Shown piece by piece: positions 47,274-55,737 of a stretch of 64,000 nucleotides of DNA (its first letter is position 1; each line of letters begins with the position of its first letter). Below the pieces are notes generated by a model that saw only the letters and a list, made by a program, of their open reading frames with translations, was not told the DNA's origin and ran no database searches. The translations under genes and the position numbers were made by a program. The DNA is from Myxococcus xanthus (GTDB taxonomy: Bacteria; Myxococcota; Myxococcia; Myxococcales; Myxococcaceae), in the NCBI RefSeq assembly GCF_900106535.1, contig NZ_FNOH01000012.1:62001-126000 (forward strand), in the 5' to 3' direction.

Positions 47274-48989
47274 ATGGGAATCGGCGGAATCATCGGTGGC
47301 GCGGCGGATGCCGCTCGACGCGCGGCGGAAGCGGCGAAGCGCGCGGCGGAGGCGGCCGCGAAGAAGGCCGCGGAGGCAGCCGCGAAGAAGACCGCGGAGG
47401 CGGCGGCGACGGCGACGAAGACCACGGAGCAGATTGCGTCGGTCGCCAAGAAGCACACGCAGGACGTCTTCGAGCGACACGAGGCGCCGGGCGACAGCGG
47501 GCGCGACGTGAAGCAGAAGGACCGCGAGACGGTGGGCGACTTCTTCGAGGACCTGAGGACCAAGGCGGGCGACGCGCTCAAGGACACGGCCCAGAAGGTG
47601 GGCGAGGAGCTGGGCAAGGCGACGGACGTCTTGGCCAACGGGCTGGACCAGTTGGGGCAGGCCATCCAGGACGCGCCGGCGCAGAATCCGGTGCAGGACT
47701 TCGCCCAGGACCTCGCCGGGGGCATCCTCCAGGGCGCGGCCGGCGTGGTGCGCGACTCGGCGAAGACCGTGGGCGCGGCCAAGGACGCGCTCAACTTCAA
47801 CACGCAGGTGGAACAGCTCAAGCCGGGCGAGAGCGTCTCCGTGGGCCTCAATGCCGAGGTGGATGTCTACGCCGTCGGCATCACCGGCAAGGGTGACCTG
47901 ACCGTCAGCCGTAGCGCCGAGGAGGGCGGGGGCTACACCGTCTCCGCCAGCGGAGATGTGGGTGCGGGCATCATCGGGAAGATGGGCGGCAAGGGGGCGG
48001 CGGACGCGAGCGCCAGCGTGTTCGGTACCGCGGGCGGCACGGTGGAGTACAAGTTCGACACCCTGGAGGAGGCCCAGCGCGCCGCCGGCATCATCGCGGC
48101 CAACGCCGCCGTGTCGGGCGCCTCGGGGCAGAACCCCCTGCTGGGCCTGGGGTTGAACTTCGTGCTGGGCGACCCGCGGTCGGAGCTGGCGGGCCTGCGC
48201 GACAATGTGAGCGCGGTGGAGTTCGAGCTGGGCGCGGAGGGGAACCTCGCGGGCGAGCTGGGCATGAAGGGCCTGCAGGACGTGCTCGGCGCGGGCGCGA
48301 GCGCGGGCGTGGACATCAACCAGTCCACCACGGCGCGCATCGAGATGGAGGGGGGCAAGCCGACGTCGCTGACGCTCACCCAGTCGCAGGGGATTTCGGC
48401 CGACGTGGGCGCGAACGTAGGCCTGGGGGTTCCGAGCCAGGGCAAGGGCGGCCCCAGTGCGTCGCTGCCGACGAGTGCCTCGGCCGGAGTCGAGGGGTCG
48501 CTCAAGGTGGAGCTGGAGCAGAGCATCGACCTGCCGGGGAACTTCAACCTGGACGACTTCCTGAGGGACCCGAAGAGCGCCGCGCAAGAGCTGGGCAAGT
48601 CGAGCGAGGCGAAGGTGACGCTCACCGACTCGCGCCAGGGCTCCGCGCAGGCGCTCGGCCTGGGCGGGAGCATGGGCCGCGAGGTGAATGTGGAAATCAG
48701 CGGCAACCTCGAGGACATCGCGAACAGCGGGGCGTTCACCAGCATCGCCAACGGCGACGTGGGGCAGGCGGTGACGCAGCTTGGCGGCAAGGTCGACATC
48801 AAGGCCACCGTGCAGGACAAGACCACGGTGAAGGGGGACATCGGCGTCGGGGTCCACGCCGGCGTGGTCGGCGCCGAGGCGGGGGTCACCACCGAGCGCA
48901 CCACGGTGGGCGAGGAGCACGAGCTCACCGCCGCGCAGCTCGTGGAGCTGTACCTCACGCAGCGCTGGTCCGCCGGAGTCGCCAGCTGA
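47274..48989 (+). CDS. Ala/Lys-rich coiled N-terminus plus Gly-rich beta-repeat protein
   Basis: 571 residues; AGGA 6 nt before ATG 47274. Residues about 10-60 are an amphipathic Ala/Lys/Glu repeat (RRAAEAAKRAAEAAAKKAAE) like histone-H1 or LEA proteins. Residues 75-165 are helical with KAGDALKDTAQKVGEELGKA. From about 175 the sequence is beta-rich and Gly/Ser-rich (SVGLNAEVDVYAVGITGKGD, SASGDVGAGIIGKMGGKGAA), resembling the large secreted beta proteins that myxobacteria encode near toxin genes. No signal peptide. Function unknown. Confidence 0.8.
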   Translation: MGIGGIIGGAADAARRAAEAAKRAAEAAAKKAAEAAAKKTAEAAATATKTTEQIASVAKKHTQDVFERHEAPGDSGRDVKQKDRETVGDFFEDLRTKAGDALKDTAQKVGEELGKATDVLANGLDQLGQAIQDAPAQNPVQDFAQDLAGGILQGAAGVVRDSAKTVGAAKDALNFNTQVEQLKPGESVSVGLNAEVDVYAVGITGKGDLTVSRSAEEGGGYTVSASGDVGAGIIGKMGGKGAADASASVFGTAGGTVEYKFDTLEEAQRAAGIIAANAAVSGASGQNPLLGLGLNFVLGDPRSELAGLRDNVSAVEFELGAEGNLAGELGMKGLQDVLGAGASAGVDINQSTTARIEMEGGKPTSLTLTQSQGISADVGANVGLGVPSQGKGGPSASLPTSASAGVEGSLKVELEQSIDLPGNFNLDDFLRDPKSAAQELGKSSEAKVTLTDSRQGSAQALGLGGSMGREVNVEISGNLEDIANSGAFTSIANGDVGQAVTQLGGKVDIKATVQDKTTVKGDIGVGVHAGVVGAEAGVTTERTTVGEEHELTAAQLVELYLTQRWSAGVAS

Positions 48990-49030
48990 GACCGGTCCGC
49001 GGCGAGGGCTGCTCGCGCCATGCGGTGCGC

Positions 49031-49288
49031 TCAGCCCTCGCCCTTGCCTCCGGACTCGTACTTCTTGCGCTTGCACCACAGTGTGGGCGCGTCGATGCCG
49101 AGCACCTTGGCGGCCTCGTCCAGCGTGGGCGCGGAGGCCATGACGCGCAGCGTGTGCTCGCGCTCCACCTCCTCCAGCGTGTGCGGCCCCCCCAGCGCCA
49201 CCACCGAGCCCGCCGCAGCGGCGATGTGGGCCGGGAACGCCTGCGGCTCCAACACCTCCGTCGGCCACACGATGAGCGCCCGCGCATA
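49031..49288 (-). pseudogene. NtrC-family response regulator, C-terminal Fis-type HTH
   Basis: Reads ARALIVWPTEVLEPQAFP, then GPHTLEEVEREHTLRVMASA and DEAAKVLGIDAPTLWCKRKK, the C-terminal linker and Fis-type DNA-binding helix of sigma54 activators. Receiver and AAA+ domains are missing; the break is at the relic edge 49289. Confidence 0.82.
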
Positions 49289-49693
49289 AGAGGAACGGGG
49301 GCCCTGTTGAGGGGGAGGGAGGGTGCAGAGGGGCCGAGGAGGGCCGCCCGAGCGATGCTCCCGGCCGGTGGACAGGCCGCTTGAGCCCCCTTGGGGCGCA
49401 CACCTGCCCAGGCCGCGCTCCCATCAGGTGCGTGACAGGAGCCGCCGGCCTGTTGGCTGTCTTGAGCCTCAACACCACACGGCCTGGGGTGGCCCTCGTG
49501 CCGGGGCCAACCTCGCACATGCCGTGGGCAAGCCCAGGTGCTCCACAATCGCCCGCACCCCGGGGGCCCCCTTCACGTACGCCAACACCCGCTGCCTGCC
49601 TCCACACCTCACACAGGCGAACACGTCGAAGTCGAACGTCCTCCTGCGCAACTCGGCGAAAGTCCACTCGCGGTGCCCTCTCCTTCACCCGCT
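49289..49693 (-). mobile_element. IS91-type relic C
   Basis: 405 bp, the cleanest copy of the relic: starts AGAGGAACGGGGGCCCTGTT, ends TCACCCGCT, the same boundaries as relic B. Encodes KERAPRVDFRRVAQ..., TFDFDVFACVRCGGRQRVLA, AIVEHLGLPTACARLAPAR, GPPQAVWC stop on the minus strand, the end of an IS91-family transposase, plus the element terminus. No catalytic domain. Confidence 0.82.
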
Positions 49694-49703
49694 GTCCCGA
49701 GCC

Positions 49704-49904
49704 ATGGTGACGCTCCACTCGCTCCCACGCCTGCAGCGTCTGGCAGTGGCGGCCACCGTCGGCGTGGGCCAGCCCGAGGGCCGGTCCGCCAGCGAGCGCA
49801 CCCTCGCCGCCGAGTGGCGTGTCTCCGTGGCCGAGGTGAGTCGCCTGCGCGAGCTGGGGCTGCGCCGACTGCGTAAGGCTCTGGAGAAGATGCCATGCCC
49901 GTAA
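49704..49904 (+). CDS. small sigma-region-4-like HTH protein
   Basis: 66 residues: LPRLQRLAVAATVGVGQPEG, then SERTLAAEWRVSVAEVSRLR and LGLRRLRKALEK. The second half has the layout of a sigma factor region 4 helix-turn-helix ending in the basic LRRLRKAL helix. First gene of a tight set: its last 10 nt overlap the next gene. Starts just after the relic C edge. May be phage-derived; no phage structural gene is present. Confidence 0.65.
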   Translation: MVTLHSLPRLQRLAVAATVGVGQPEGRSASERTLAAEWRVSVAEVSRLRELGLRRLRKALEKMPCP

Positions 49905-50206
49905 TCACCGCGACGAGGGCGGGCACGTGCACCGCCGCCGGGTGCGGTGGGCGAATCCGCAAAGGTGAGCTGTGCTGGTTCGAGTCCAGCATCGGCACTC
50001 GCCACCTGGAGGGGGACTGTCGCGAGGCTGACGCAGGAGCGCGTCCCAACCGCACAGCGACCTCGTGTGTCAGGTGCGGCCGTCGCGTCGGCGCCGGTCA
50101 AGGGTACTTGCGGGTGACGGAGCAGGGCACGCGGAAGACGTACACGGTGACGTGTGCGGTCGCCTGCGGGCCAGGACGCCAACGCAGCACCAACAGAGGG
50201 AGCTGA
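49895..50206 (+). CDS. small Cys-rich zinc-binding-like protein
   Basis: 103 residues with CTAAGCGGRIRKGELCWFE and SCVRCGRRVGAGQGYLRVTE, two likely zinc knuckles (CxxxxC and CxxC) and further Cys near the end (TVTCAVACG). Start overlaps the previous stop by 10 nt, so translation is coupled. Pattern of small phage or plasmid accessory proteins; no function known. Confidence 0.65.
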   Translation: MPVITATRAGTCTAAGCGGRIRKGELCWFESSIGTRHLEGDCREADAGARPNRTATSCVRCGRRVGAGQGYLRVTEQGTRKTYTVTCAVACGPGRQRSTNRGS

Positions 50207-50209
50207 GCC

Positions 50210-50368
50210 ATGAGCGGCCTGTCCTCCCTCTCCGATGTGGTCCTCCTCGAGCGGATGCTCGCCGCAGCCCGCCGGGGCCGTGTGCCGGAGGGTGAGCGCC
50301 GGGCCTTCGGCGCCGAGGCCCGGGGTCCGCTCCGCGAGGACGTGCGCTCGGGCAGAGGGGCGCCGTAG
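50210..50368 (+). CDS. 52-residue protein, third gene of the coupled set
   Basis: ATG 50210 has GGGAG 8 nt upstream and starts 3 nt after the zinc-protein stop. MSGLSSLSDVVLLERMLAAA is an amphipathic helix, followed by an Arg/Gly/Glu-rich tail. Spacing and ribosome site, not similarity, support it as a gene. Confidence 0.55.
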   Translation: MSGLSSLSDVVLLERMLAAARRGRVPEGERRAFGAEARGPLREDVRSGRGAP

Positions 50369-50404
50369 CGCAGCGTCCCCTCGCGGCTCTTGTCATGCCC
50401 TCAG

Positions 50405-50929
50405 TTATTTATTGCGAAGCGAGCGCTCAATCTCTACTGCTCGCTTGACGCGTGCCTGCGCCGCTTCGTCGAATGCTGCGGTGAGTTCGGGGTTGGCGAC
50501 ACACTCCGCAAGGCCCGCGAAGCGGATTGCAGCGGCGGCGTGCGCGAGCGCTGCCCATTCGGGCTTTGGAGGCGGCTCCTTAAACCGCCGCCACGATCCC
50601 GGGACGTGCAGAGGGACCGGCTTCCCAAGCGGGTCGAGTTCCTCTCCATCCCATTCCGCAGAGACGCGCCGCAACATTTCCCGAGGATTGCGCCCCTCCG
50701 CGAGAGCAGCCGCAGCCATGTCCGCGAGCCGGTCGACGACCGACACCGCCTCCATCTTCACTCGCCACGGATCCGGAACCGGGCTTAGTTCTGGAGGAGG
50801 CGAAGGCAGACCGAGGTCCACCGGCACCGGAACGTCGGGGAGCCGCAGCCGCCGCGGCCATATGTCTCGTATTTCTCCCCGAGCCATGAGCTTGAGAAAA
50901 AAGGAAATGAAGCTGTTGTCCACCGGCAT
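50405..50929 (-). CDS. protein of unknown function
   Basis: 174 residues from ATG 50929 (GAGG 7 nt upstream); the frame extends 22 codons further without a better site. Proline-rich first half (WPRRLRLPDVPVPVDLGLPS), then helical Ala/Arg/Glu-rich segments (VVDRLADMAAAALAEGRNPR, RVKRAVEIERSLRNK). No signal or TM. Convergent with the small three-gene set. No family recognised. Confidence 0.65.
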   Translation of the reverse strand: MPVDNSFISFFLKLMARGEIRDIWPRRLRLPDVPVPVDLGLPSPPPELSPVPDPWRVKMEAVSVVDRLADMAAAALAEGRNPREMLRRVSAEWDGEELDPLGKPVPLHVPGSWRRFKEPPPKPEWAALAHAAAAIRFAGLAECVANPELTAAFDEAAQARVKRAVEIERSLRNK

Positions 50930-51424
50930 GGTTCGCCCTCGTGTCAGTGTCCTGCTCACGTCGACACTGACCACGATGATGGTGCCGCGCAGCAAGCGCT
51001 AAGTGTCGAACCAGGAAGGCCGCCCCCTTCCGCCGGACGTGTGCCCCCCGGCGTAGGCAATGCGAGCCTTGGGGAAGGAGGCTGCCCGTCGCTCGTGGAC
51101 CGGCCCGGCACGAAGACTTCCCGCTCGCAGCCATTCCGAGGACGTGCGCGCGGGCCACGGCTCCCCGTGACAAGCAGCGCACGACACCGCCGGTGCCGCT
51201 GAAACCAGTGTTTGCCCGCTCGAAAATCTCCACCGAAATTCTGGGACTCCTCCACCCGTGCCCTTGAGCGATCTCGGGGCCGATTAGGGGCTCCACTGCA
51301 CTTGAACAGCCGTCTCTAAGTTACTGCAGCGCCGACAAGGCCATGGGCGGCGAGGGAGGAGTGTGTCCGCGGGCCAGCCGCTCTCGTACTTCCGCCCGGC
51401 CGTCAAACCTCCGAAGATGGAGAA
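50930..51424. other. no supported gene; contains bipartite motif
   Basis: 495 bp between two divergent unknown genes. No frame is convincing. Contains the 25-bp motif at 51221-51245 described separately, about 180 bp ahead of the gene at 51425. Confidence 0.45.
51221..51245 (+). repeat. 25-bp bipartite motif, copy 1
   Basis: CGAAAATCTC, four variable bases, GAAATTCTGGG. The inverse-oriented copy at 53444-53468 has both blocks identical. Each contains two similar direct half-sites GAAA(A/T)TCT(C/G) 13 nt apart, as expected of a protein-binding or recombination site. Confidence 0.7.
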
Positions 51425-51745
51425 ATGCCCTCCATCCACTTCAAATGCGTTGATCATCTCAACCTTCACCGCGTTTCCGACGACGAATACGAAAGCGGGA
51501 ACTGGGTTGTCACGCCGGCCGATGCCCAGCGGCTCATTGGAGGGATGCTCTACCTGCATAACACGAAGTCCGAGCGTTCCTACTTCGGCGGCAAGATCAA
51601 GTCGGCCCGCCAAGTGCGCACCAACGACCGCATCCCCGATCGTATCGTCTTCCGGTTCGTCCCGCTGTCTGAAGCCAGGGGAGTTCGCTGGAGGGGAATT
51701 GACCACATCAACGCCCATCAGAGCGGTGTGGTGGAGGACGAATAA
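51425..51745 (+). CDS. small protein of unknown function
   Basis: 106 residues. SGNWVVTPADAQRLIGGMLY then LHNTKSERSYFGGKIKSARQ and RIVFRFVPLSEARGVRWRGI form a beta-rich domain. I recall similar stand-alone proteins (WxVxxxxAxxLIGGxxYLHxxK) in accessory regions of proteobacteria but know no function. GGAG lies close before ATG 51425. Confidence 0.7.
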   Translation: MPSIHFKCVDHLNLHRVSDDEYESGNWVVTPADAQRLIGGMLYLHNTKSERSYFGGKIKSARQVRTNDRIPDRIVFRFVPLSEARGVRWRGIDHINAHQSGVVEDE

Positions 51746-51978
51746 GCCATTCCCATGATGAAGGAGGAGCGCCTGCGGCCTCTCGTCGTGCGCTGCTCCG
51801 AACTCCTTCACCGTCATCCTGTCTTCCTGGAAGTGCTCGGCTTCATATCAGGGGATGACTCAGGATCGGGACCTGCGTAGTGGAACAGTTCATTGGGCTG
51901 CCTCACTCGCGTCATCACTCCCTTGGCGAGTTAAGATAAGTGGCAATACGCTGCGGGCCGCAACTTAGTAATCGCATT

Positions 51979-52005
51979 TGAGAAGAACTCTCATTGGAGG
52001 CAACA
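51979..52005 (+). promoter_or_regulatory. hairpin and ribosome site before 52006 gene
   Basis: TGAGA/TCTCA dyad (51979-51983, 51989-51993) immediately followed by GGAGG 6 nt before ATG 52006. The stem ends 3 nt before the ribosome site, so it could affect initiation. Region upstream is AT-rich, as for a promoter. Confidence 0.4.
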
Positions 52006-52383
52006 ATGGTGCCAGCAAAGAGCATCCGTGATGCTGCAAAGTGGATTCATAAAGTTGCGCTTGGGAAGATGAATCCTCCCGCTGGCTCTTCCCCAAGCAA
52101 AGGGTATGCAACATACACCGAATTCTGCCAACACTTCAAACTAGGCGATCCCCATAATAACCACTATATGGAGCAACTCCTACTGGCAGTAATGAAAGAA
52201 TGCGCCCAACAAGGCTGGCCAGATTTAGCTTCACTGGTTATTCACGAATATGGCACCGGACAGCGCGAAGGACCTGGAGATGGATGGTACGAAGGGCACG
52301 GCTTGTGGATTGGTGATACTCCAACGTGGAAGCGTTACAGGGATGAGTGCTGGCGTCGTGCGACACAATTTACAATTCCGTGA
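52006..52383 (+). CDS. small protein of unknown function, low GC
   Basis: 125 residues, ATG 52006 with GGAGG 6 nt upstream (preferred over TTG 51994). SIRDAAKWIHKVALGKMNPP, GYATYTEFCQHFKLGDPHNN, LVIHEYGTGQREGPGDGWYE. Helical first half, possibly an HTH-like YxEFCxxF segment. Clearly lower GC than surroundings, so horizontally acquired. No family recognised. Confidence 0.7.
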   Translation: MVPAKSIRDAAKWIHKVALGKMNPPAGSSPSKGYATYTEFCQHFKLGDPHNNHYMEQLLLAVMKECAQQGWPDLASLVIHEYGTGQREGPGDGWYEGHGLWIGDTPTWKRYRDECWRRATQFTIP

Positions 52384-52517
52384 TCTGATGCGACTTGGTC
52401 ACTGCGGCTTTTCCCCGAGGGAATTCAATGCTTGGGGAAACCGCCAAGCTCCTGAGAGAAATGTCTGAGTAGGACTCAAGGGCGCTCGACTGAGGGAACA
52501 GTCACAAGACTTTGTCT

Positions 52518-53234
52518 CTAAAGAGGCGGCACTGATGGTGCGACTCCTTGAGGCCCCTCGACGATCTCAATAAGTCCAATCCTGGTCCGGATGGCTTCGC
52601 AGATGGCATCAACCTGCTCTACAATTTGCTGCTGATTCTCTTCTGCTTCTTCCCAGTACTTCATGTCGACACCCTTCTTCTGTCGGCCCTTGTAGTAGTA
52701 CGAGAATGCTTCCCGCCTGGATAGGGACTGTAATTCGCGGATTTTTGCGAAGACCTCTTGGGGGAAAAAGGGCTCGTTCTCCGCTATTACACTCACTGCT
52801 GCATTAAAAGCCTCGGCAAACTCCTTGTATCGTCGCTCTCGACGCTCCTCCTCCGTTTCGCGCACATCCACCACGTCACCGACTGGCCGGAGCGTCAGAG
52901 TCTTTATCTTCAAGGCGTGGAGCGCCTTCCATGTGTCGGCGTACAACTGAAACTCCTTCGCGAACTGCAGGTTATGCACTCGGTGCCTTCGTGAGTGCTC
53001 AGCCTCAAGGTTCTTTAGGAGAACGTCCGTGCGCTCCTTCAGCGCGTGAAGACGCTGCGCGGACTCCGCCTGCAGTGCTTGGAGTTCCCGCTGGATGGCG
53101 AGTTTTTCACGCTCAAGGATGCGGTTGGCCCAAACCTTCCCAAGCCAGTTCGACAGCCCAAGGATAAGGCCGCCCGCGCTGCCGATGGAGAGGAGAATGG
53201 ACCAAGCCAAATCCCACGTTTCCGAGAACGTCAT
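52518..53234 (-). CDS. membrane-anchored coiled-coil protein
   Basis: 238 residues. ATG 53234 begins MTFSETWDLAWSILLSIGSA, then a TM helix through GGLILGLSNWLGKVWANRIL and a long coiled coil (EREKLAIQRELQALQAESAQ, RTDVLLKNLEAEHSRRH). The C-terminal part is helical and charged. Similar anchor-plus-coil proteins occur as orphan genes in prophage and defence islands of many Gram-negatives; role unknown. A copy of the bipartite motif lies 210 bp upstream in the same relative orientation as copy 1 to its gene. Confidence 0.75.
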   Translation of the reverse strand: MTFSETWDLAWSILLSIGSAGGLILGLSNWLGKVWANRILEREKLAIQRELQALQAESAQRLHALKERTDVLLKNLEAEHSRRHRVHNLQFAKEFQLYADTWKALHALKIKTLTLRPVGDVVDVRETEEERRERRYKEFAEAFNAAVSVIAENEPFFPQEVFAKIRELQSLSRREAFSYYYKGRQKKGVDMKYWEEAEENQQQIVEQVDAICEAIRTRIGLIEIVEGPQGVAPSVPPL

Positions 53235-53443
53235 GGTCTTCGAGTGCCTCCAACCGCGTGTGCGGATATAAAGTATCACATTGATGCGACTATAGGCGGC
53301 AGCACGCTGGGCTCGCCGCGTATGCAGTGAGGGTGGACCCAAGCCCATAGCGACTACTTGGCCCCATATGGCTCAGAAAGTGCCCCTCCCCTACCCCTAT
53401 AAGCCCGGAAACCGGACACACCTGCACAGCGGTGCGCGCCGTC

Positions 53444-53468
53444 CCCAGAATTTCTAGTGAGATTTTCG
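53444..53468 (-). repeat. 25-bp bipartite motif, copy 2
   Basis: On the minus strand CGAAAATCTC, four bases, GAAATTCTGGG; matches copy 1 at 51221-51245 in 21 of 25 positions with all differences in the 4-bp spacer. Confidence 0.7.
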
Positions 53469-53578
53469 CAGGGGCTATCGTTCCTCCGCTCCGCCCGATT
53501 CTTCTTAACCCCCGGCACCGCACCACACCGCCCCCCACCCATGTCCTCTCAAGCGCCCGCGTGATCGGAGGCAGTTTT

Positions 53579-53605
53579 TTGGGGTCTTGACGTTATCGAC
53601 ATGAA
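53579..53605 (+). repeat. 27-bp direct repeat flanking toxin cassette, copy 1
   Basis: TTGGGGTCTTGACGTTATCG then ACATGAA; 25 of 27 bases match copy 2 at 55738-55764. An 8-bp GGAGGCAG also precedes each copy (53567 and 55723). Confidence 0.75.
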
Positions 53606-53733
53606 CCTGTGCGGCATGACCGCGAGGCTCTTGCGACCCGAGCCCCCACCCCAGCCTCACCATACCTTGTCGAACTCCGCTGCTATTCCTGGCATGGTCT
53701 CGTGGGGAGCGAACGCGGAGCCGGAGGAGTTGA

Positions 53734-55089
53734 ATGAGCGTGCGCGGGGCCATCTGGCTGGTGTTGGCGCTTGCCATGACAAGCTGTTCAACCACTCGAC
53801 TCGTGCGCCTGGACACGGGGGACGGGCGCCCCATGGTCCACACGCCACTCACGGAGGACGACGCCGCGCCCGTCGAGTTGGACGATGACGATTTCGAGGA
53901 GGCAGTGGTTGCGCTCGCCCGGGATGTGCGGCCCTTCTCCAATCCCCTGCGCGAGGCCCGCCAACGCTTCGGCGTTCCCGAACGCAGCGGCGTGTACCTG
54001 TATCAGCCTCGCGGCCCCCGGCTCATCCCCCAGGGCGAAGCGATGGACTCGGACAGCCCGCGCCTGCTGGATTCCTACGCGGATGACGACCTGACACGCG
54101 CCTATGGCCGCTGGTGCGAGCGCAAGTCCCAGCCCGGCGACTGCCTGCACCTGCTGGCCGACGGCCCGCTGCTGGCCAGCGACGGCAAATACTCGCTGGC
54201 CATGGCCATCGCCATGGACTCGGTTTGGGACGAGACGGCCGAGGCGCTGCGTGACATGGCCGACCCTCAGGCCCTGCTCGCGACGGTCAGCGCCTCGGTC
54301 AGCATGTATCTGCTCCTCTGGTCGCTTCCCGAGCCAGTGAGCAAGGGCCTGGCCGCGCTGCTGACGGCCACAGCCATCGCCTACCTGGGCGTCGACACCG
54401 TGTGGCGCATCCTGGACGGCTGGGTGACGCTGGTGCGCGAGGTGGAACGGGCCACCACCTTCGTGCAGCTCAGCGAGGCGGGCGAGACGTACGGCGAAGT
54501 CCTCGGGGAGAACGCCGCGCGCGTCTTCGTCATGCTGGCCACGGCGGCCATCGGAAACACGGCGGGACTGGCAGCCAATACGTCGCGGCTGCCGGGCTCC
54601 GCGCAGGCGGCCATCGCAGTGGAGACGCAGGCGGGCTACCAGTACGTAGCCATGGGAGGCGTGCAGTCGGTGGCGATGGCGGCCGAGGGCTTCACCATCG
54701 CGCTGGCCCCCAATGCGGTCGCCATGGCGAATCGGGGGATGGGCAGCGGAGGCTCAAGGGGAAGGAGCCAAGAGCACCACCTTGCCACGGACAAGAACAG
54801 TGTCTCCACCGCTCGCGGCGGACCCTGGACGCCTGAATTCAGGAGGCTCTTCAGGAAGGCTGGAATGGAGTTGAAAGACCCTGAGAACGTCGTTGATGTT
54901 CCTGGCCACAAGGGGCCTCACCCGCAGGAGTACCATGAGGCGGTTTACGAAAGACTCCGCGATGCGACAAGAACGTGCCGCACCGTGGTTGCGTGCCGCA
55001 AATCGCTATCGGCCGCACTCAAGGAGCTGGCCGAGGAAGTCACGACGAAGGGAACACGACTCCACAGGCTCGTAACCAAGGGCAAGTGA
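53734..55089 (+). CDS. SitA-like polymorphic toxin lipoprotein with C-terminal AHH nuclease
   Basis: 451-residue lipoprotein toxin. Signal MSVRGAIWLVLALAMTSC (lipid Cys 18). The conserved delivery part (ALARDVRPFSNPLREARQRF, YGRWCERKSQPGDCLHLLAD, MSVWDETAE-like MDSVWDETAEAL, LAAMLTATAIA-like helices, AGETYGEVLGENAARVFVML) matches the long N-terminal region of myxobacterial Sit toxins, which move between siblings by TraA-mediated outer-membrane exchange. The C-terminus has an AHH-type HNH nuclease: SQEHHLATDKN with His348-His349, then FRRLFRKAGMELKDPENVV and GPHPQEYHEAVYERL. Predicted DNase killing non-kin. Immunity gene follows after 19 nt. Confidence 0.85.
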   Translation: MSVRGAIWLVLALAMTSCSTTRLVRLDTGDGRPMVHTPLTEDDAAPVELDDDDFEEAVVALARDVRPFSNPLREARQRFGVPERSGVYLYQPRGPRLIPQGEAMDSDSPRLLDSYADDDLTRAYGRWCERKSQPGDCLHLLADGPLLASDGKYSLAMAIAMDSVWDETAEALRDMADPQALLATVSASVSMYLLLWSLPEPVSKGLAALLTATAIAYLGVDTVWRILDGWVTLVREVERATTFVQLSEAGETYGEVLGENAARVFVMLATAAIGNTAGLAANTSRLPGSAQAAIAVETQAGYQYVAMGGVQSVAMAAEGFTIALAPNAVAMANRGMGSGGSRGRSQEHHLATDKNSVSTARGGPWTPEFRRLFRKAGMELKDPENVVDVPGHKGPHPQEYHEAVYERLRDATRTCRTVVACRKSLSAALKELAEEVTTKGTRLHRLVTKGK

Positions 55090-55108
55090 GGTAGAGAGGA
55101 AGTCCACC

Positions 55109-55678
55109 ATGCCCAAGCGCTACTTCAGGCTCAAAGAGGACATGCAAGCCGAGAACTGGGACCTGGGAGACCCCCTGGACGAGAAAGGCCAAGAGGTGGA
55201 CGACCCCTACCTATTTGCGGCCGGACAGCCTGTTCGTGTTGCAGGCCGACTGACGATTCCCGTCGACGCGCCCGGGAGGCGATTGGACTTCGGCACCGCG
55301 GGCATCGGCGCTGCACCTATCGTCCATGTCCGGGTGGCCACCCTCTTCGCGGAGCTAGCCCCCGACGACGTGCAGCTCATCCCCGTGGACATCCAGGGCC
55401 ATCCGGACCAGTACCTCATCCTGGTGGCCACGAAGCGCATCCGCTGCATTGACGACGAAGCGTGCGAGGAGGTGCGCTACTGGAAGCCGGAGCATGGGCA
55501 GCCAGAGCGGATTGGCGACTACAAATCGGTGATGGGGCTGCGCATCGACGCCTCGAAGGTGGGCGCCGCGAAGGTCTTCCGCACGGAAGGCTGGGACATC
55601 GCCCTCATCGTGTCCGAGGACATCAAGAAGGCCTTGGAGCGCGCGAAGGCTACCGGCGCGAAGTTCACGCAGGTGTAG
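55109..55678 (+). CDS. Imm11-type immunity protein
   Basis: 189 residues, cytoplasmic. Starts MPKRYFRLKEDMQAENWDLG and has PLDEKGQEVDDPYLFAAGQP, PVDIQGHPDQYLILVATKRI, CIDDEACEEVRYWKP and KVFRTEGWDIALIVSEDIKK, ALERAKATGAKFTQ, the pattern of the Imm11 (MXAN_0049-like) family that partners AHH/HNH toxins in myxobacteria. AGAGGAAG lies 8 nt before the start. Expected to bind and block the upstream nuclease. Confidence 0.85.
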   Translation: MPKRYFRLKEDMQAENWDLGDPLDEKGQEVDDPYLFAAGQPVRVAGRLTIPVDAPGRRLDFGTAGIGAAPIVHVRVATLFAELAPDDVQLIPVDIQGHPDQYLILVATKRIRCIDDEACEEVRYWKPEHGQPERIGDYKSVMGLRIDASKVGAAKVFRTEGWDIALIVSEDIKKALERAKATGAKFTQV

Positions 55679-55737
55679 CCCGTGCAAACGGCCCCCATAT
55701 TCTCCGAGGCGCCCATGCACCCGGAGGCAGGGGGATC

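Larger units (their letters stand above)
53235..53733. other. regulatory region before toxin gene; no gene
   Basis: 499 bp. Holds motif copy 2 (53444-53468) and direct repeat copy 1 (53579-53605). GGAGGAG 5 nt before ATG 53734 is the toxin's ribosome site. TTGACG within the direct repeat could act as a -35 box for the toxin operon, but no -10 stands out. Confidence 0.45.

Noticed and set aside
47320..47420. CRISPR-like tandem GC repeat in the Ala/Lys-rich gene
   Set aside because: Short codon repeats of Ala/Lys/Glu; no spacers or palindromic repeat units.
47052..49718. 888-codon minus-strand frame
   Set aside because: Runs through the relic and antisense of the Ala/Lys-rich gene; only its first part (relic transposase end) has meaning.
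51284..51817. 177-codon minus-strand frame
   Set aside because: Opposes the 51425 gene, which has a better protein pattern.
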